From an uncultured Pseudomonas sp. (lineage in GTDB: Bacteria; Pseudomonadota; Gammaproteobacteria; Pseudomonadales; Pseudomonadaceae), in assembly GCF_946885885.1 (NCBI RefSeq), contig NZ_CAMPHN010000017.1, positions 1 through 48,498 of the forward strand: a DNA stretch of 48,498 nucleotides, read 5' to 3'. Shown one piece after another: positions 17,233 through 26,675 of the stretch. Below the pieces are notes generated by a model. That model was not told the DNA's origin and made no database searches. It saw only the letters and a program-made list of their open reading frames with translations. Made by a program: the position numbers and the translations under genes. The stretch's first letter is position 1. Every line of letters starts with the position of its first letter.

Positions 17233-18285
17233 TTAGCGGTTCAGCGCTACATCGCTGCTGTTCAGCGCTTCGGCCATGGACACCAAAATGCGCCGCGGGC
17301 CGCTGAATTCGTTGCGCGCATGCACCGCCAGCATGTTGTCCACCAGCAGCACGTCGCCGCGTTGCCAGGGGAACTCGATCATCTGCTGCAGGTAAACCGC
17401 GCGCAGATGCTCCAGCACCTCGGGTTCGATCGGGCTGCCGTCGCCGTAGAAGGTGTTCTGCGGCAGGTCGTCGTCGGCGAAGTCGGCTTGCAGGGCATCG
17501 CGTACCGAGGCCGGCAAGGTGCTGACGTGGAAGAAGGTGGCGTGGTTGAACCACAGGGTTTCGCCGCTGCGCGGGTGGCGCACCAGGGCCGGGCCGATTT
17601 GGCGGGTGCGCAGACGGTTGTTCTCCTTCCATTCCACGCGAATGCCGACATTGGCGCAGTAAGCCTCGACCTGGGCGCGGTCCTCGGTCTGGAACACTGT
17701 CTGCCAGGGCAGGCCGAAGCCGTCGCCGTAATTGCGCACGTACATGATGCCTTTCTCGGCGAAGCGCGCGCGGATCGCCGGGTCGATGGCCTGGGTGATG
17801 GCCCGGGTATCGCCGATCGGGGTTTCGCCGCGGGACTCGGGGGCGATGTCGCACCAGAGGAAAATCTTCAGCGGGAATACCGGCGAGTAGGAATGCTCGT
17901 TATGCGGGAAGATCCGCTGGTCCTGCGGGTAGTCCGTGGAGGTGTAGATATTCAGGGTGGGATCGACCTGGGTCCGCGGCGAGGCGCGGAAACGGTATTC
18001 CAGCGCCCCGCCGGACAGGGCGCTGATGCACTGGTCGAACTCATTGGCCGAGCCCACGGAGAAGCCGCGAAAGAGAATCGCGCCATGCTCCAGTAACTTG
18101 CTTTCCAGCAGCTCGCGCTGGCGCTCGGCCCAGGCCGACAGGCTGACCCCGGCGGTGGCCGGTTCGCACAACAGCGGGAACGACTGGCCGGGCAGCAGCG
18201 GGGTGAAGCGCACCAGGGCGTCTTGTTCCAGGCGGATGGCTTTACGGCGCATGCCGCCGAGGGTCGGGGACGGGGGAGTGGTCAT
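17233..18285 (-). CDS. Free-standing Fe(II)/2-oxoglutarate beta-hydroxylase (SyrP/TauD-like)
   Basis: A 350-residue non-haem iron dioxygenase. The metal site is visible as FPHNEHSYS (His-x-Glu) and a distal His in LAVHARNEFSGPRR, whose Arg should bind 2-oxoglutarate. The start at 18285 is used because GGAGGG precedes it and it begins 4 bases after NRPS C ends, so the two genes are coupled; the frame extending further upstream is a shadow of NRPS C. It probably hydroxylates the beta carbon of an amino acid held on a carrier domain. As it lies directly before NRPS D, whose A domain reads as His and whose first domain is interface-like, histidine is the most likely substrate, by analogy with histicorrugatin. 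Asp remains possible. Confidence 0.9.
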   Translation of the reverse strand: MTTPPSPTLGGMRRKAIRLEQDALVRFTPLLPGQSFPLLCEPATAGVSLSAWAERQRELLESKLLEHGAILFRGFSVGSANEFDQCISALSGGALEYRFRASPRTQVDPTLNIYTSTDYPQDQRIFPHNEHSYSPVFPLKIFLWCDIAPESRGETPIGDTRAITQAIDPAIRARFAEKGIMYVRNYGDGFGLPWQTVFQTEDRAQVEAYCANVGIRVEWKENNRLRTRQIGPALVRHPRSGETLWFNHATFFHVSTLPASVRDALQADFADDDLPQNTFYGDGSPIEPEVLEHLRAVYLQQMIEFPWQRGDVLLVDNMLAVHARNEFSGPRRILVSMAEALNSSDVALNR

Positions 18286-18289
18286 GGGA

Positions 18290-21200
18290 CTAGCCCTCCA
18301 TGGAGTCGGTAGTGAGTAGGGGTTTACGCCGTGCGCCGCCGAGGCGTGCCAAGCCCTGTTGGCTGCGGGCTTGCTGCTCGGCCAAACGACGTTCGCGGGC
18401 GCGTTGAGTAATGGTCTGGGCCAGCATTGCCACGGACGTGTCGGGGCTGGCGACGACGTGCGCCAGCAGCGCACTGAATTCCTCGGCGAAGGCCGCAACC
18501 GTCGTGGCCTCGAACAGATCGGCGCTGTATTTGAAGGTGCAGTCGAGCCCGTGCGGCGTTTCTTCCACGGTCAGGTGCAAATCGAGCTGGGCCTGGCCAT
18601 GTTCGATCGGCTCGGGAAGCACCTCGAGGCCGGGCATTTCGAGGGCGCCTTCCGGCTGGTTCTGCAACACCAGCTTGACCTGGAACAGCGGGCTGCAGGC
18701 CAGGCTGCGCGCCGGGTTGAGTGCTTCCACCAGCTTGTCGAACGGCAGTTCTTGATGGCTGTAGGCATCCAGCACCTGCGTGCGCAGCCGGGTCAGCAAT
18801 GCACTGAAGCTAGGGTTGCCGGCGAGGTCCGCGCGCAGCGCCAGTTGGTTGAGGAAGAAGCCGACCACGCCTTCGGTTTCGGCCCGGCCACGGTTCGCCA
18901 CATCGGTGCCGACGATGGGATCGAGCCGCCCGCTATGGGCGTGTAGCCAGACTTGGAAGGCGCCGAGCAGCCCCATAAACAGCGTGGCGCCCTGCTGCCG
19001 GCAGAGTTCGTTCAAGGCGCTGGCGGTGGCGCGCTCGATACTGAAACGATGGCGCCCGCCACGGCCGCTCATGGCCGCCGGGCGTGGCCGGTCGGCGGGC
19101 AGGTCCAGCGGTGCCTGGGGCTCGCCGAGGGCTTGGCGCCAGTAGGCGAGCTGACGATCCAGGCCGGCGCCATCCAGGCGTTGGCGTTGCCAGGCGGAGT
19201 AATCGGCGTACTGGATCGGCAGGGCCGGTAGGGCGGCCTCGCGGCCTTCCAGCGCGGCGCGGTAAAGCTGGGCCAATTCACTGACCAGTACGCCCATGGA
19301 CCAGCCGTCGGCGACTATGTGGTGCAGTACCAGCAATAGCAGATGCTCGTCGGCCGCCAGACGCACCAGGGTCAAGCGCAGCAGCGGCGCTTGGCTCAGG
19401 TCGAAGGGCTCGGTGGCTTCCTCGATCAGCAGACGGCGGGCCGCTGGTTCGCGTTCGGCGGGCGGCAGATGGCCGAGGTCGATTGTCGGCAGCGGCAGGT
19501 CGATAGCGCCGTGGATCAGTTGGGTCGGCTCGCCGTCCTGTTCCGCAAAGCAGGTGCGCAGGGCTTCGTGACGTCGCACCAGGGCTTGGAAAGCCGCGCG
19601 CAGGGCAGCGCTGTCGAGATGGCCGCGCAACCGCGCGGCGCTGGGAATGTGGTAAGCGGCGCTGCTCGGCTGCAACTGCTGGATAAACCACATGCCCTGC
19701 TGAGCATGGGACAGCGGCAGGGCCGCGGGGCCCGATGCCGGACGCGGTGCGACGGGAATCGGTTGCTGCACCGGCGCATCGCTCGCGGGCAAGCGTTCGG
19801 CCATTTGTGCGATGGTCGGTGCTTCGAACACCGCCCGCAGCGGCAGCTCGATACCCAGCTGACGGCGCAGCCGCGCCACCAGTTGGGTGGCCAGCAACGA
19901 ATGGCCGCCGAGGGCGAAGAAATTGTCGTGGATGCCGACCGCTTGCAGCCCGAGCACCGCTTGCCAAACCTGCGCCAGCGCCTGCTCCTGAGCGGTGCGC
20001 GGCGGCGCCAGGTCGTGGTTGTCCGCGCCGTATTCCGGCAGCGGCAGGGCCTTGCGGTCGAGCTTGCCATTGGGGCTAAGCGGTAGCGCCGGCAGGCTGA
20101 CGAAGGCGGCGGGCAGCATATAGTCGGGTAGGGCCTCGGCCAGGTGTTCGCGCAAGGTGTCGACGGCGGGCGCCTCGCCGTGGGCTACCACATAGGCGAC
20201 CAGGCGGCGGTCGCCGGAGCGGTCCTCGCGTACCAGCACCAGGGCCTGGCGCACTGCCGGATGGCTCTGCAGGCGCGCTTCGATTTCCCCTAGTTCGATG
20301 CGGAAACCGCGCAGCTTTACCTGCTGGTCGATACGCCCTAGGTATTCGATGGCGCCATCGGCCAGGCGCCGCGCCAGATCGCCGGTACGGTACAGGCGGC
20401 TGCCCGGCGGGCCGAAGGGGTCGGGGGCGAAGCGCTCGGCGCTCAAGGCCGGGCGGCCGTGGTAACCACGGGCCAGCAGTTCGCCGCCGATGCACAGCTC
20501 GCCGGGCACGCCGGGCGGCGCCAGGTTGCCGTCGCGGTCCAGCAGGTAGAAGGCGCGGCCGGGCAGGGCTTGGCCGATCGGCATCTGCACCGGCAGCGGC
20601 CGGGCGCCGCTGGCCCAGGCTTGGCAGTCCTGCACGCTGGCGGTCACCGTGGCTTCGGTGGGACCGTAGGTGTTAAGCAGGCGTATCGACGCCAGGCCGG
20701 CTTGGCGCCAGGCGCTCAAACCCTCGGGCGGCATCGCCTCGCCGGTGGCGCTGACCAGGCGCAGCGCGCCGTAGTCGGCGGGCGGCTCGGCGGCGAAATC
20801 CTGGGCCAGCTGATACCAGTAAGCGGTGGCCAGGTCAGCCACGCTGATGCCATGGCGCAACAGGCGACGCTGGAATTCCTGGCTGTCCCACAGCTCGGGG
20901 CCGCGCAAGACCACGCAGGCGCCGCAGCTGAGGGCGGGGAAGAGCTGGTCGACGAAACCGTCGAAGTTGAAGGTGGAGAATTGCAGCACCCGGTCGGCCG
21001 CGCTCAGCTCGAAGAAGCCGAGCGCCACCTCGCTGTGTCCGGCCAGCGCCCGATGGTCGATGGCCACGCCCTTGGGCTTGCCGGTGGAACCGGAGGTGTA
21101 CATCAGATAGGCCAGTTGCGCCGGGTGCACGGTTACTGTCGGGTCGCACGTCGGGCCCGCGGCGATGGCGGTTAGGTCGAGGCGTTCCAGCTGGGCGTGG

Positions 21201-23053
21201 GCATCCGTTGCGGCGCGGGTTTCGGGGGCCACCAGCAGCAGGCGGATGCCGGCGTCCTCGATCATATGGGCCAGGCGTTCGGCGGGGAAATCCGGATCCA
21301 GCGGCACGAAGGCCAGCCCGGCCTTGAGCGTGCCGAACAGCGCCGCGACCATCTCCAGGCCTCGCGGCAGGCACAGGCCAATACGCGCCTCGGCCGGCAG
21401 GCCCAGGGCCAGCAGCTGGTGGGCGATGCGGTTGGCGCGTTGGTTGAGTTCGGCGTAGCTCCAGGTGCGATCGTCCAGCACCAGGGCGGGCGCCTCGGGC
21501 GTGGCGGCAGCCTGGGCGGCCAGGCGCAGGTGCACCGGCTGCGCGGCCGGCAGCTGCATCCGCGCCTGACATTCGGCCAATAGCGCGGTCTGCTCGGCTT
21601 CGCTCAACAGCGGCAATTGGCCGATGCGGCAATTCGGGTTGGCCAGAATGCCGCGCAGCAAACGCTCGAAACCCGCTGCATAGCGGCCGACGGTGGCGTC
21701 GTCGAACAGGTCGCGGTTGAAGCTGAAGCAGGCTTCCAACTGGCCCGCACGCTCGGCCATGTCCAGGCTGAGGTCGAATTGCGCGGCGCTTTGCTCGCGT
21801 TCGATCGCCTCGATGCTCAGGCCCGGTAGTTCCAGGCGACGCGGTTGCTGGCTGTCGAGCAGATTGAACAGCACTTGGAACAGCGGCGGATGGCTGAGAT
21901 CGCGCTCGGGTTGCAGGGCTTCCACCAGGCGCTCGAAGGGCAGTTCCTGGTGGGCCTGGGCGGCCAGGCTGGCGGTTTTGACCTGATCCAGCAGGGCGAC
22001 GAAGGGCTGCTGGCCATCCAGCTCGGCGCGCAGTACCAGGGTGTTGACGAAGCAACCGATCAGCCCTTCGGTTTCCAGGCGGGTGCGGTTGGCCACCGGC
22101 ACGCCGACGCGCAGGTCGGTCTGGCCGCTGAGGCGGTAGAGCAGTACGTCGAAGGCCGCCAGCAAAACGCTGAACAGGGTAGTGCCGCGCTCACGAGCCA
22201 GGCGGTTGAGGCCGGCACTCAGTTCGGTGTCCAGGTGCAAGCTGTGGCGTCCGCCGCGGCCGCTGGCAAGCTTGGGCCGTGGACGGTCGCTGGGCAGTTC
22301 CAGCACCGGCTGTTCGCCGCCCAGTTGTGCGGTCCAGTAGGCCAGTTCCGGTTCCAGCGCGGCGCCGCTCAGGCAGTTGCGCTGCCACAGCGCGTAGTCG
22401 GCGTACTGGATCGGCAACGCCGCCAATGTCGGCTCGCAACCTTGGGCGAACGCGCCGTAGCAGGCCGCCAGCTCGCGGGTGAGAACGCCCAGCGACCAGG
22501 CATCCGCGACTATATGGTGGGCGGTCAGCAGCAGGGCATGCTCGTCCGCCGCCAGCCGTACCATCTGCAGACGCAGCGGGCCTTGGCTCAGGTCGAAGGG
22601 GGTGTTGGCCTCGGCGTCGATCATCTGGCGCAGGCGTTGCTCGCGCTCGGGTGTTGGCAGTGCGCTCAGGTCGGTCTCGCCTATCGCCAGCGGCAGGGCG
22701 GCATGGACGATCTGCTCGGCTGCGCCTTCGGTCTGGTGAAAGCTGCTGCGCAGCACTTCGTGGCGCTGCACCAGGCAAGCGAAGCTGCGTTGCAGCGCGG
22801 CCAAATCCAGCTTGCCGCGCAGGCGCAGGGCAGCCGGCATGTTGTAGGCGGCGCTGCCCGGCTCCAGTTGCATCAGGAACCACAGGCGCTGCTGGGCATA
22901 GGACAGCGGCACAGCCCCATCGCGCGGTGCGGCGACTATGGGCAGGCGGGTCAGGCGAATGCCCTTGTCGGCCAGCGCGCGGATAAAGCCCTCGCGTTTT
23001 TCCGGAGCGAGCTTGGCGATACGTTCGGCCAGGTTTTTGGCGTCGAATTCCAT
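18290..23053 (-). CDS. NRPS C: C-A-T-C, substrate unassigned
   Basis: A 1587-residue synthetase. After a short N-terminal helix (AERIAKLAPEKREGFIRAL) come condensation domain 1 (HHIVADAWS from residue 179), an adenylation domain (YTSGSTGKPKG from 652; STFNFDGFVDQLF; YGPTEATV; NGKLDR), a carrier (LGGHSL, serine 1052) and condensation domain 2 (HHIVADGWS from 1244). The specificity code reads approximately DGDDSTTVTK. I do not recognise it; two acidic pocket positions suggest a basic or amine-bearing residue. The C-terminal condensation domain should join this residue to the one on NRPS D. The tail is Arg/Gln-rich (ARERRLAEQQARSQQGLARL) and may be a docking element. The hydroxylase gene follows 4 bases later. 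Confidence 0.93.
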   Translation of the reverse strand: MEFDAKNLAERIAKLAPEKREGFIRALADKGIRLTRLPIVAAPRDGAVPLSYAQQRLWFLMQLEPGSAAYNMPAALRLRGKLDLAALQRSFACLVQRHEVLRSSFHQTEGAAEQIVHAALPLAIGETDLSALPTPEREQRLRQMIDAEANTPFDLSQGPLRLQMVRLAADEHALLLTAHHIVADAWSLGVLTRELAACYGAFAQGCEPTLAALPIQYADYALWQRNCLSGAALEPELAYWTAQLGGEQPVLELPSDRPRPKLASGRGGRHSLHLDTELSAGLNRLARERGTTLFSVLLAAFDVLLYRLSGQTDLRVGVPVANRTRLETEGLIGCFVNTLVLRAELDGQQPFVALLDQVKTASLAAQAHQELPFERLVEALQPERDLSHPPLFQVLFNLLDSQQPRRLELPGLSIEAIEREQSAAQFDLSLDMAERAGQLEACFSFNRDLFDDATVGRYAAGFERLLRGILANPNCRIGQLPLLSEAEQTALLAECQARMQLPAAQPVHLRLAAQAAATPEAPALVLDDRTWSYAELNQRANRIAHQLLALGLPAEARIGLCLPRGLEMVAALFGTLKAGLAFVPLDPDFPAERLAHMIEDAGIRLLLVAPETRAATDAHAQLERLDLTAIAAGPTCDPTVTVHPAQLAYLMYTSGSTGKPKGVAIDHRALAGHSEVALGFFELSAADRVLQFSTFNFDGFVDQLFPALSCGACVVLRGPELWDSQEFQRRLLRHGISVADLATAYWYQLAQDFAAEPPADYGALRLVSATGEAMPPEGLSAWRQAGLASIRLLNTYGPTEATVTASVQDCQAWASGARPLPVQMPIGQALPGRAFYLLDRDGNLAPPGVPGELCIGGELLARGYHGRPALSAERFAPDPFGPPGSRLYRTGDLARRLADGAIEYLGRIDQQVKLRGFRIELGEIEARLQSHPAVRQALVLVREDRSGDRRLVAYVVAHGEAPAVDTLREHLAEALPDYMLPAAFVSLPALPLSPNGKLDRKALPLPEYGADNHDLAPPRTAQEQALAQVWQAVLGLQAVGIHDNFFALGGHSLLATQLVARLRRQLGIELPLRAVFEAPTIAQMAERLPASDAPVQQPIPVAPRPASGPAALPLSHAQQGMWFIQQLQPSSAAYHIPSAARLRGHLDSAALRAAFQALVRRHEALRTCFAEQDGEPTQLIHGAIDLPLPTIDLGHLPPAEREPAARRLLIEEATEPFDLSQAPLLRLTLVRLAADEHLLLLVLHHIVADGWSMGVLVSELAQLYRAALEGREAALPALPIQYADYSAWQRQRLDGAGLDRQLAYWRQALGEPQAPLDLPADRPRPAAMSGRGGRHRFSIERATASALNELCRQQGATLFMGLLGAFQVWLHAHSGRLDPIVGTDVANRGRAETEGVVGFFLNQLALRADLAGNPSFSALLTRLRTQVLDAYSHQELPFDKLVEALNPARSLACSPLFQVKLVLQNQPEGALEMPGLEVLPEPIEHGQAQLDLHLTVEETPHGLDCTFKYSADLFEATTVAAFAEEFSALLAHVVASPDTSVAMLAQTITQRARERRLAEQQARSQQGLARLGGARRKPLLTTDSMEG

Positions 23054-23152
23054 AAGAAATCTCTTTTAACGAATGGCTGCGCGATGTTCTGGATGCGCGA
23101 CGGAAACCACAGCAAAGGCGGCGGTGCGGTTGGCACCTTGGCAGGGCGGATA

Positions 23153-23180
23153 GCCACCCCGTGGATGGCCACCCCGTGGA
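23153..23180. repeat. Short tandem repeat in the NRPS B - NRPS C gap
   Basis: The 13-base unit gccaccccgtgga occurs twice (23153-23165 and 23168-23180) with a 15-base period. A small hairpin-like tract ending catccaccctac (about 23211-23236) lies downstream. This 233-base gap between NRPS genes has no gene of its own. Confidence 0.5.
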
Positions 23181-23286
23181 AAACCGCGTAGCGTTTGCCG
23201 CCATTGGCCGGTGGATGCAAAAAGCGGCATCCACCCTACAAAAGCAGCGCGCGATGAACGCAACGCACTACACCACAGGGCGCGGT

Positions 23287-26200
23287 TCAACTCGGCTGCC
23301 CCTCGGCTGCTTGCGCACGGGCCTGCAAGGCCGCGCGTTGCTCTGGTGTCATGGCGGCGAGCTTGAGGCGCAGTTCGGCGATCTGCTCCAGGCGCCCCGG
23401 TACGCTTTCCATTCCGCGCATGGCCTGGGCCAATGCGACGACGCTGGGGTGGTCGAAGACCAGGCCGGGCGCCACTTCGATTTGCAGCAGCTTGCGCAGT
23501 CGCGCGCAGAGTTTGATCACCATCAGCGAATGGCCGCCGAGGTCGAACAAGCTCTGGGTCGTGCCCACTGCATCGCGCTCCAGTAGTTCGGCATAGAGGT
23601 TGGCGAGCAGCGTTTCCAGGGCATCGCGCGGTGCCTGCATGTCGCCGTCGTGGTCCTGGCTGGTGGGGACGGGCAGGGCCTGGCGGTCGATCTTGCCATT
23701 GGCCATGCGCGGCAGCGCAGCCAGCTTGAGCAGGCGGGTCGGCTGCAGGTAATCCGGCAATTGCCCGCGCAGCTCGCGCAGTAGTTCCTCTGCGCTGCGT
23801 TGGCTGACCACATAGGCGTGCAGCTGTTCGCCGGTGACCTTCACCGCCGCCTGGCCTACGCCGCCCAGGGCCAGGAGCGCAGCCTCCAGCTCGCCCGGTT
23901 CGACGCGGAAACCGCGGATCTTCAATTGTTGGTCGAGCCGGCCGAGCAGTTGCAGGCGACCGTCGGGCAACAGGCGGGCGCGGTCGCCGCTGCGGTAGAG
24001 GCGTTGGCCGGGGCGCAGCGGATCGTCGAGGAATGCATCGGAAGAACGGTTCAGGTAGCCACGGCTTAACTGCGCGCCGCCCAGGTACAGCTCGCCGGCG
24101 GCGCCCAACGGCGCGGGGCGCAAGCCCTCGGCGCTGGTTTCCAGTACGTAGGCGTAGCCGTTGGCCAGGGCGCGGTCGAGCGGCAGGCTGTCGTCAGCGC
24201 AAGGGTTGTGCCCGAGGCTGTGCACCAGCAGACCGACCGTGGTTTCGGTGGGGCCGTAGTGGTTGTGGACGCGGCAGCTCGGGGCCAGACGGCGGATGCG
24301 TTCCAGCAATGCGCACGGTGTGGCTTCGCCGCCGAGGATCAGGGTTGCCGGCAGGCTCGCGGAGTCGTCTTCGAGCAGCGCGGCGAGGTGCGAGGGCACC
24401 ATCTTCAGGCAGTCGATGCGTTGCTCGCGGACGAAGCGGGCGAAGGCGGCGGCATCGGTGCTCTCCAGGTCGCTGGCGACCGCCAGGCAGGCGCCGTTCC
24501 ACAGGGCGCCGAACAGGCTGGTATTGCCCAGGTCGGCGGCCACCGAGGAGGTCAGGGCGAAGCGCTTGCAGTGGCCCAGTTCCAGCGCTTCGCTGACGGC
24601 GGCGCTGTAGTTGAGCAACTGGCCGTGTTCGATCACCACGCCCTTGGGCTCGCCGCTGGTGCCGGAGGTGTAGAGCAGGTAGGCGGCATGCTCTAGGTGG
24701 ATACTGTCCAGGTGGATGCTGTCGAGCGGCGCCAGCCCGGCTTGGTTGTCGCTCAGAAGATCGGCGAGGCGCAGGCTTTGATCATGCAGATCGTCTTTCG
24801 GCGACTCGCTCAGCAGCAGCTGCGGCTGGGCATCGGCGAGGATTTTTTGCAGGCGCGCGCTGGGCCAGTTCGGGTCCAGCGGCACATAGGCAGCCCCGGC
24901 GCGTAGCACCGCCAGCAGCGCCAGTACCAGCTCGCCGGAACGCGGCAGCAACAGCGCCACGCGGCTCTGCGCGCCGACGCCACGGGCTTGCAACGCGGCG
25001 GCCAGGCGTTCGACGCGCTGGTTCAATTCGCAATAGTTCAGCCGCAGATCGCCGGCACGCAAGGCCGCGGCCTCGGGGGTGACCGCCGCCCAGTGGGCAA
25101 GACGCGCCGGCAGGCCGGCCGAGCCGAAATCGCGAGTCGGACCGCACAGGGCCAACTGGTGAGGGCGATGGGCGGCCGGGCTGAGAACCAGATCGGCCAA
25201 TGGCACGTCGAACTGCCGGGGCAGGTTTTCCAGCAGGCACAGATACTGCTCCAGCAGGCACTGGATATCGGCGCCGGCGTAGCTGGCACGGTCGTGATGC
25301 AGCGCCAGGCTGAAGTCGCCGCTCTCGGCCAGTTGGATATGCAGGGCCAGTTCGAAGCGCGGGTCGACACCCGGTAGCGCCAGCACGCGCCAATTCAAAC
25401 CGCCGCTCTGGCGTTCTGTGGGCTGCTTGTCCAGGGTGAAGCCGACGGCGAAATGGCTGCGCTGGGGCGGTTCGGCCAGGGGCCAGTATTCCTGGCCGCC
25501 GATCTGCGCTTCCAGCAAGTCGGCCAGACGCTGCAGCCAGAGGGCGAAGCTGTCCTCCGGGGCGAGGTGCACCGGCAACGGCAGCACCTTGTCGTAGAGC
25601 CCCACGGCGCCGGCGAGGACTTCATAGTCCAGGCGGCTGTCGTGTTGCCAGCCCGCGGCGAACGCGTGCGCGTCGCCGATACGTGCCAGCAGTGCCCACC
25701 AGGCGGCTTGCAGCAGCGTGGCCAACGGCTGCTGGCGGCTGTCCGCGAGCTGCTGCAGTTCGGCCGCAAGCGCCTTGGGCACGGCCTGGCTGTAACAATC
25801 CTGTGCGGCTGCGGACGTTGCAGCGTGGCGATAAGGCAGGTGCAGCGGCGCCAAGCTGTCCAGACCGAGACCGGCCCAGTAGGCTCGTCCCGTTTCGGCG
25901 TCCGGGTCGCCGTCCAGCTCGGCGCGCCAGTCGATGTACTGGCCATACTGGAACGCCTCGTCGAGCAATTCGGCATCCGCTGTGGCATAGACGCGCTGCA
26001 ACTCATCGAACAGCGTCTCCAGGCTCAGACGGTCGCCGGTGCTGGGTGCGAGCAGCAACTCCAGTCGCCATTCCTGTTGGTCCAGGCGCAACAGGCAGGC
26101 GCGCAGCAGGCAGCCGCGGTCCAGGGCGAAGGGGCGCTGGCGCAACTCATGCAATTGCATATCCAGGTTGGCTGACGCAGCGCGCAGGTCCAGGCTGTGC

Positions 26201-26433
26201 CAGTCGAAGTTGGCTGCTACCGGCTGTTGGCGCAGGCCGCGGTACAGCGGCGAAGGGCGCAAGGCCAGGCGCAGGCTTTCGTGGCGTTCGACCAGGCATT
26301 GCACAGCCTGGCGTAGACGGGCTTCGTCCAATACGCCGGTCAGGGCGATGCTCAGCTGCGCCGGGGCTCGGCCGCTATCCAGCGCGCTTTGTTGTTCGGG
26401 GCTGAGGGGTAGCCCAGGGTCGCTCTCATGCAT
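23287..26433 (-). CDS. NRPS B: C*-A-T, predicted to add aspartate
   Basis: A 1048-residue synthetase. The N-terminal condensation-like domain (about 1-430) has APSTGDRLS at 129-137 in place of HHxxxDG, so it should not form peptide bonds. The adenylation domain (YTSGTSGEPKG from 588; SSVAADLGNTSLFGAL; HNHYGPTETT; NGKIDR) gives the code DLTKIGHVGK, a known aspartate code. The carrier (LGGHSL, serine 969) is followed by a short tail. The start at 26433 is chosen over the upstream in-frame codon because ACAGGA precedes it and the protein begins with a normal domain edge. It follows NRPS A, which ends in an active condensation domain and a hydroxylase, so the catalytic units needed to attach and hydroxylate this Asp come from NRPS A, and the inactive domain here is probably an interface domain. 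Confidence 0.93.
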   Translation of the reverse strand: MHESDPGLPLSPEQQSALDSGRAPAQLSIALTGVLDEARLRQAVQCLVERHESLRLALRPSPLYRGLRQQPVAANFDWHSLDLRAASANLDMQLHELRQRPFALDRGCLLRACLLRLDQQEWRLELLLAPSTGDRLSLETLFDELQRVYATADAELLDEAFQYGQYIDWRAELDGDPDAETGRAYWAGLGLDSLAPLHLPYRHAATSAAAQDCYSQAVPKALAAELQQLADSRQQPLATLLQAAWWALLARIGDAHAFAAGWQHDSRLDYEVLAGAVGLYDKVLPLPVHLAPEDSFALWLQRLADLLEAQIGGQEYWPLAEPPQRSHFAVGFTLDKQPTERQSGGLNWRVLALPGVDPRFELALHIQLAESGDFSLALHHDRASYAGADIQCLLEQYLCLLENLPRQFDVPLADLVLSPAAHRPHQLALCGPTRDFGSAGLPARLAHWAAVTPEAAALRAGDLRLNYCELNQRVERLAAALQARGVGAQSRVALLLPRSGELVLALLAVLRAGAAYVPLDPNWPSARLQKILADAQPQLLLSESPKDDLHDQSLRLADLLSDNQAGLAPLDSIHLDSIHLEHAAYLLYTSGTSGEPKGVVIEHGQLLNYSAAVSEALELGHCKRFALTSSVAADLGNTSLFGALWNGACLAVASDLESTDAAAFARFVREQRIDCLKMVPSHLAALLEDDSASLPATLILGGEATPCALLERIRRLAPSCRVHNHYGPTETTVGLLVHSLGHNPCADDSLPLDRALANGYAYVLETSAEGLRPAPLGAAGELYLGGAQLSRGYLNRSSDAFLDDPLRPGQRLYRSGDRARLLPDGRLQLLGRLDQQLKIRGFRVEPGELEAALLALGGVGQAAVKVTGEQLHAYVVSQRSAEELLRELRGQLPDYLQPTRLLKLAALPRMANGKIDRQALPVPTSQDHDGDMQAPRDALETLLANLYAELLERDAVGTTQSLFDLGGHSLMVIKLCARLRKLLQIEVAPGLVFDHPSVVALAQAMRGMESVPGRLEQIAELRLKLAAMTPEQRAALQARAQAAEGQPS

Positions 26434-26500
26434 ATCGTTCAATCCTGTAAATCCATTTTGTAGGTGAGCTGAAGTCCTACGGTTCAATCGGCAGCCGTAG

Positions 26501-26517
26501 CCCGGATGAAATCCGGG
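26501..26517. repeat. Small hairpin repeat
   Basis: The inverted repeat cccggat / atccggg with a gaa loop, inside gtagcccggatgaaatccgg, shares its core with the element at 17154-17200. It lies upstream of NRPS B in the gap after NRPS A. Confidence 0.5.
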
Positions 26518-26597
26518 GAAGATGGTCCGGCCAACGGTGCTGCCATTCCTGCGGGGCCGTCGCAGGCGAGGTCAAAAATTGCTCCAGGTAAATCTTT

Positions 26598-26675
26598 GTA
26601 GGAGCCAGCTTGCTGGCGATGCTTTTGACCTACAAAGATCGTCGGCGTGCCGAACCACAGCAAGCTGGCTCCTAC
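26598..26675. repeat. REP doublet at the 3' end of NRPS A
   Basis: Two REP units face each other: gtaggagccagcttgctg at 26598-26615 and its exact 18-base reverse complement at 26658-26675. The right unit overlaps the end of NRPS A, and its terminal cta (26672-26674) supplies that gene's TAG stop codon. Such doublets can stabilise or attenuate the mRNA between NRPS A and NRPS B. Confidence 0.8.

Noticed and set aside
23153..23180. CRISPR-like repeat
   Set aside because: Only two copies of a 13-base unit with a 2-base spacer, so it is a simple tandem repeat.
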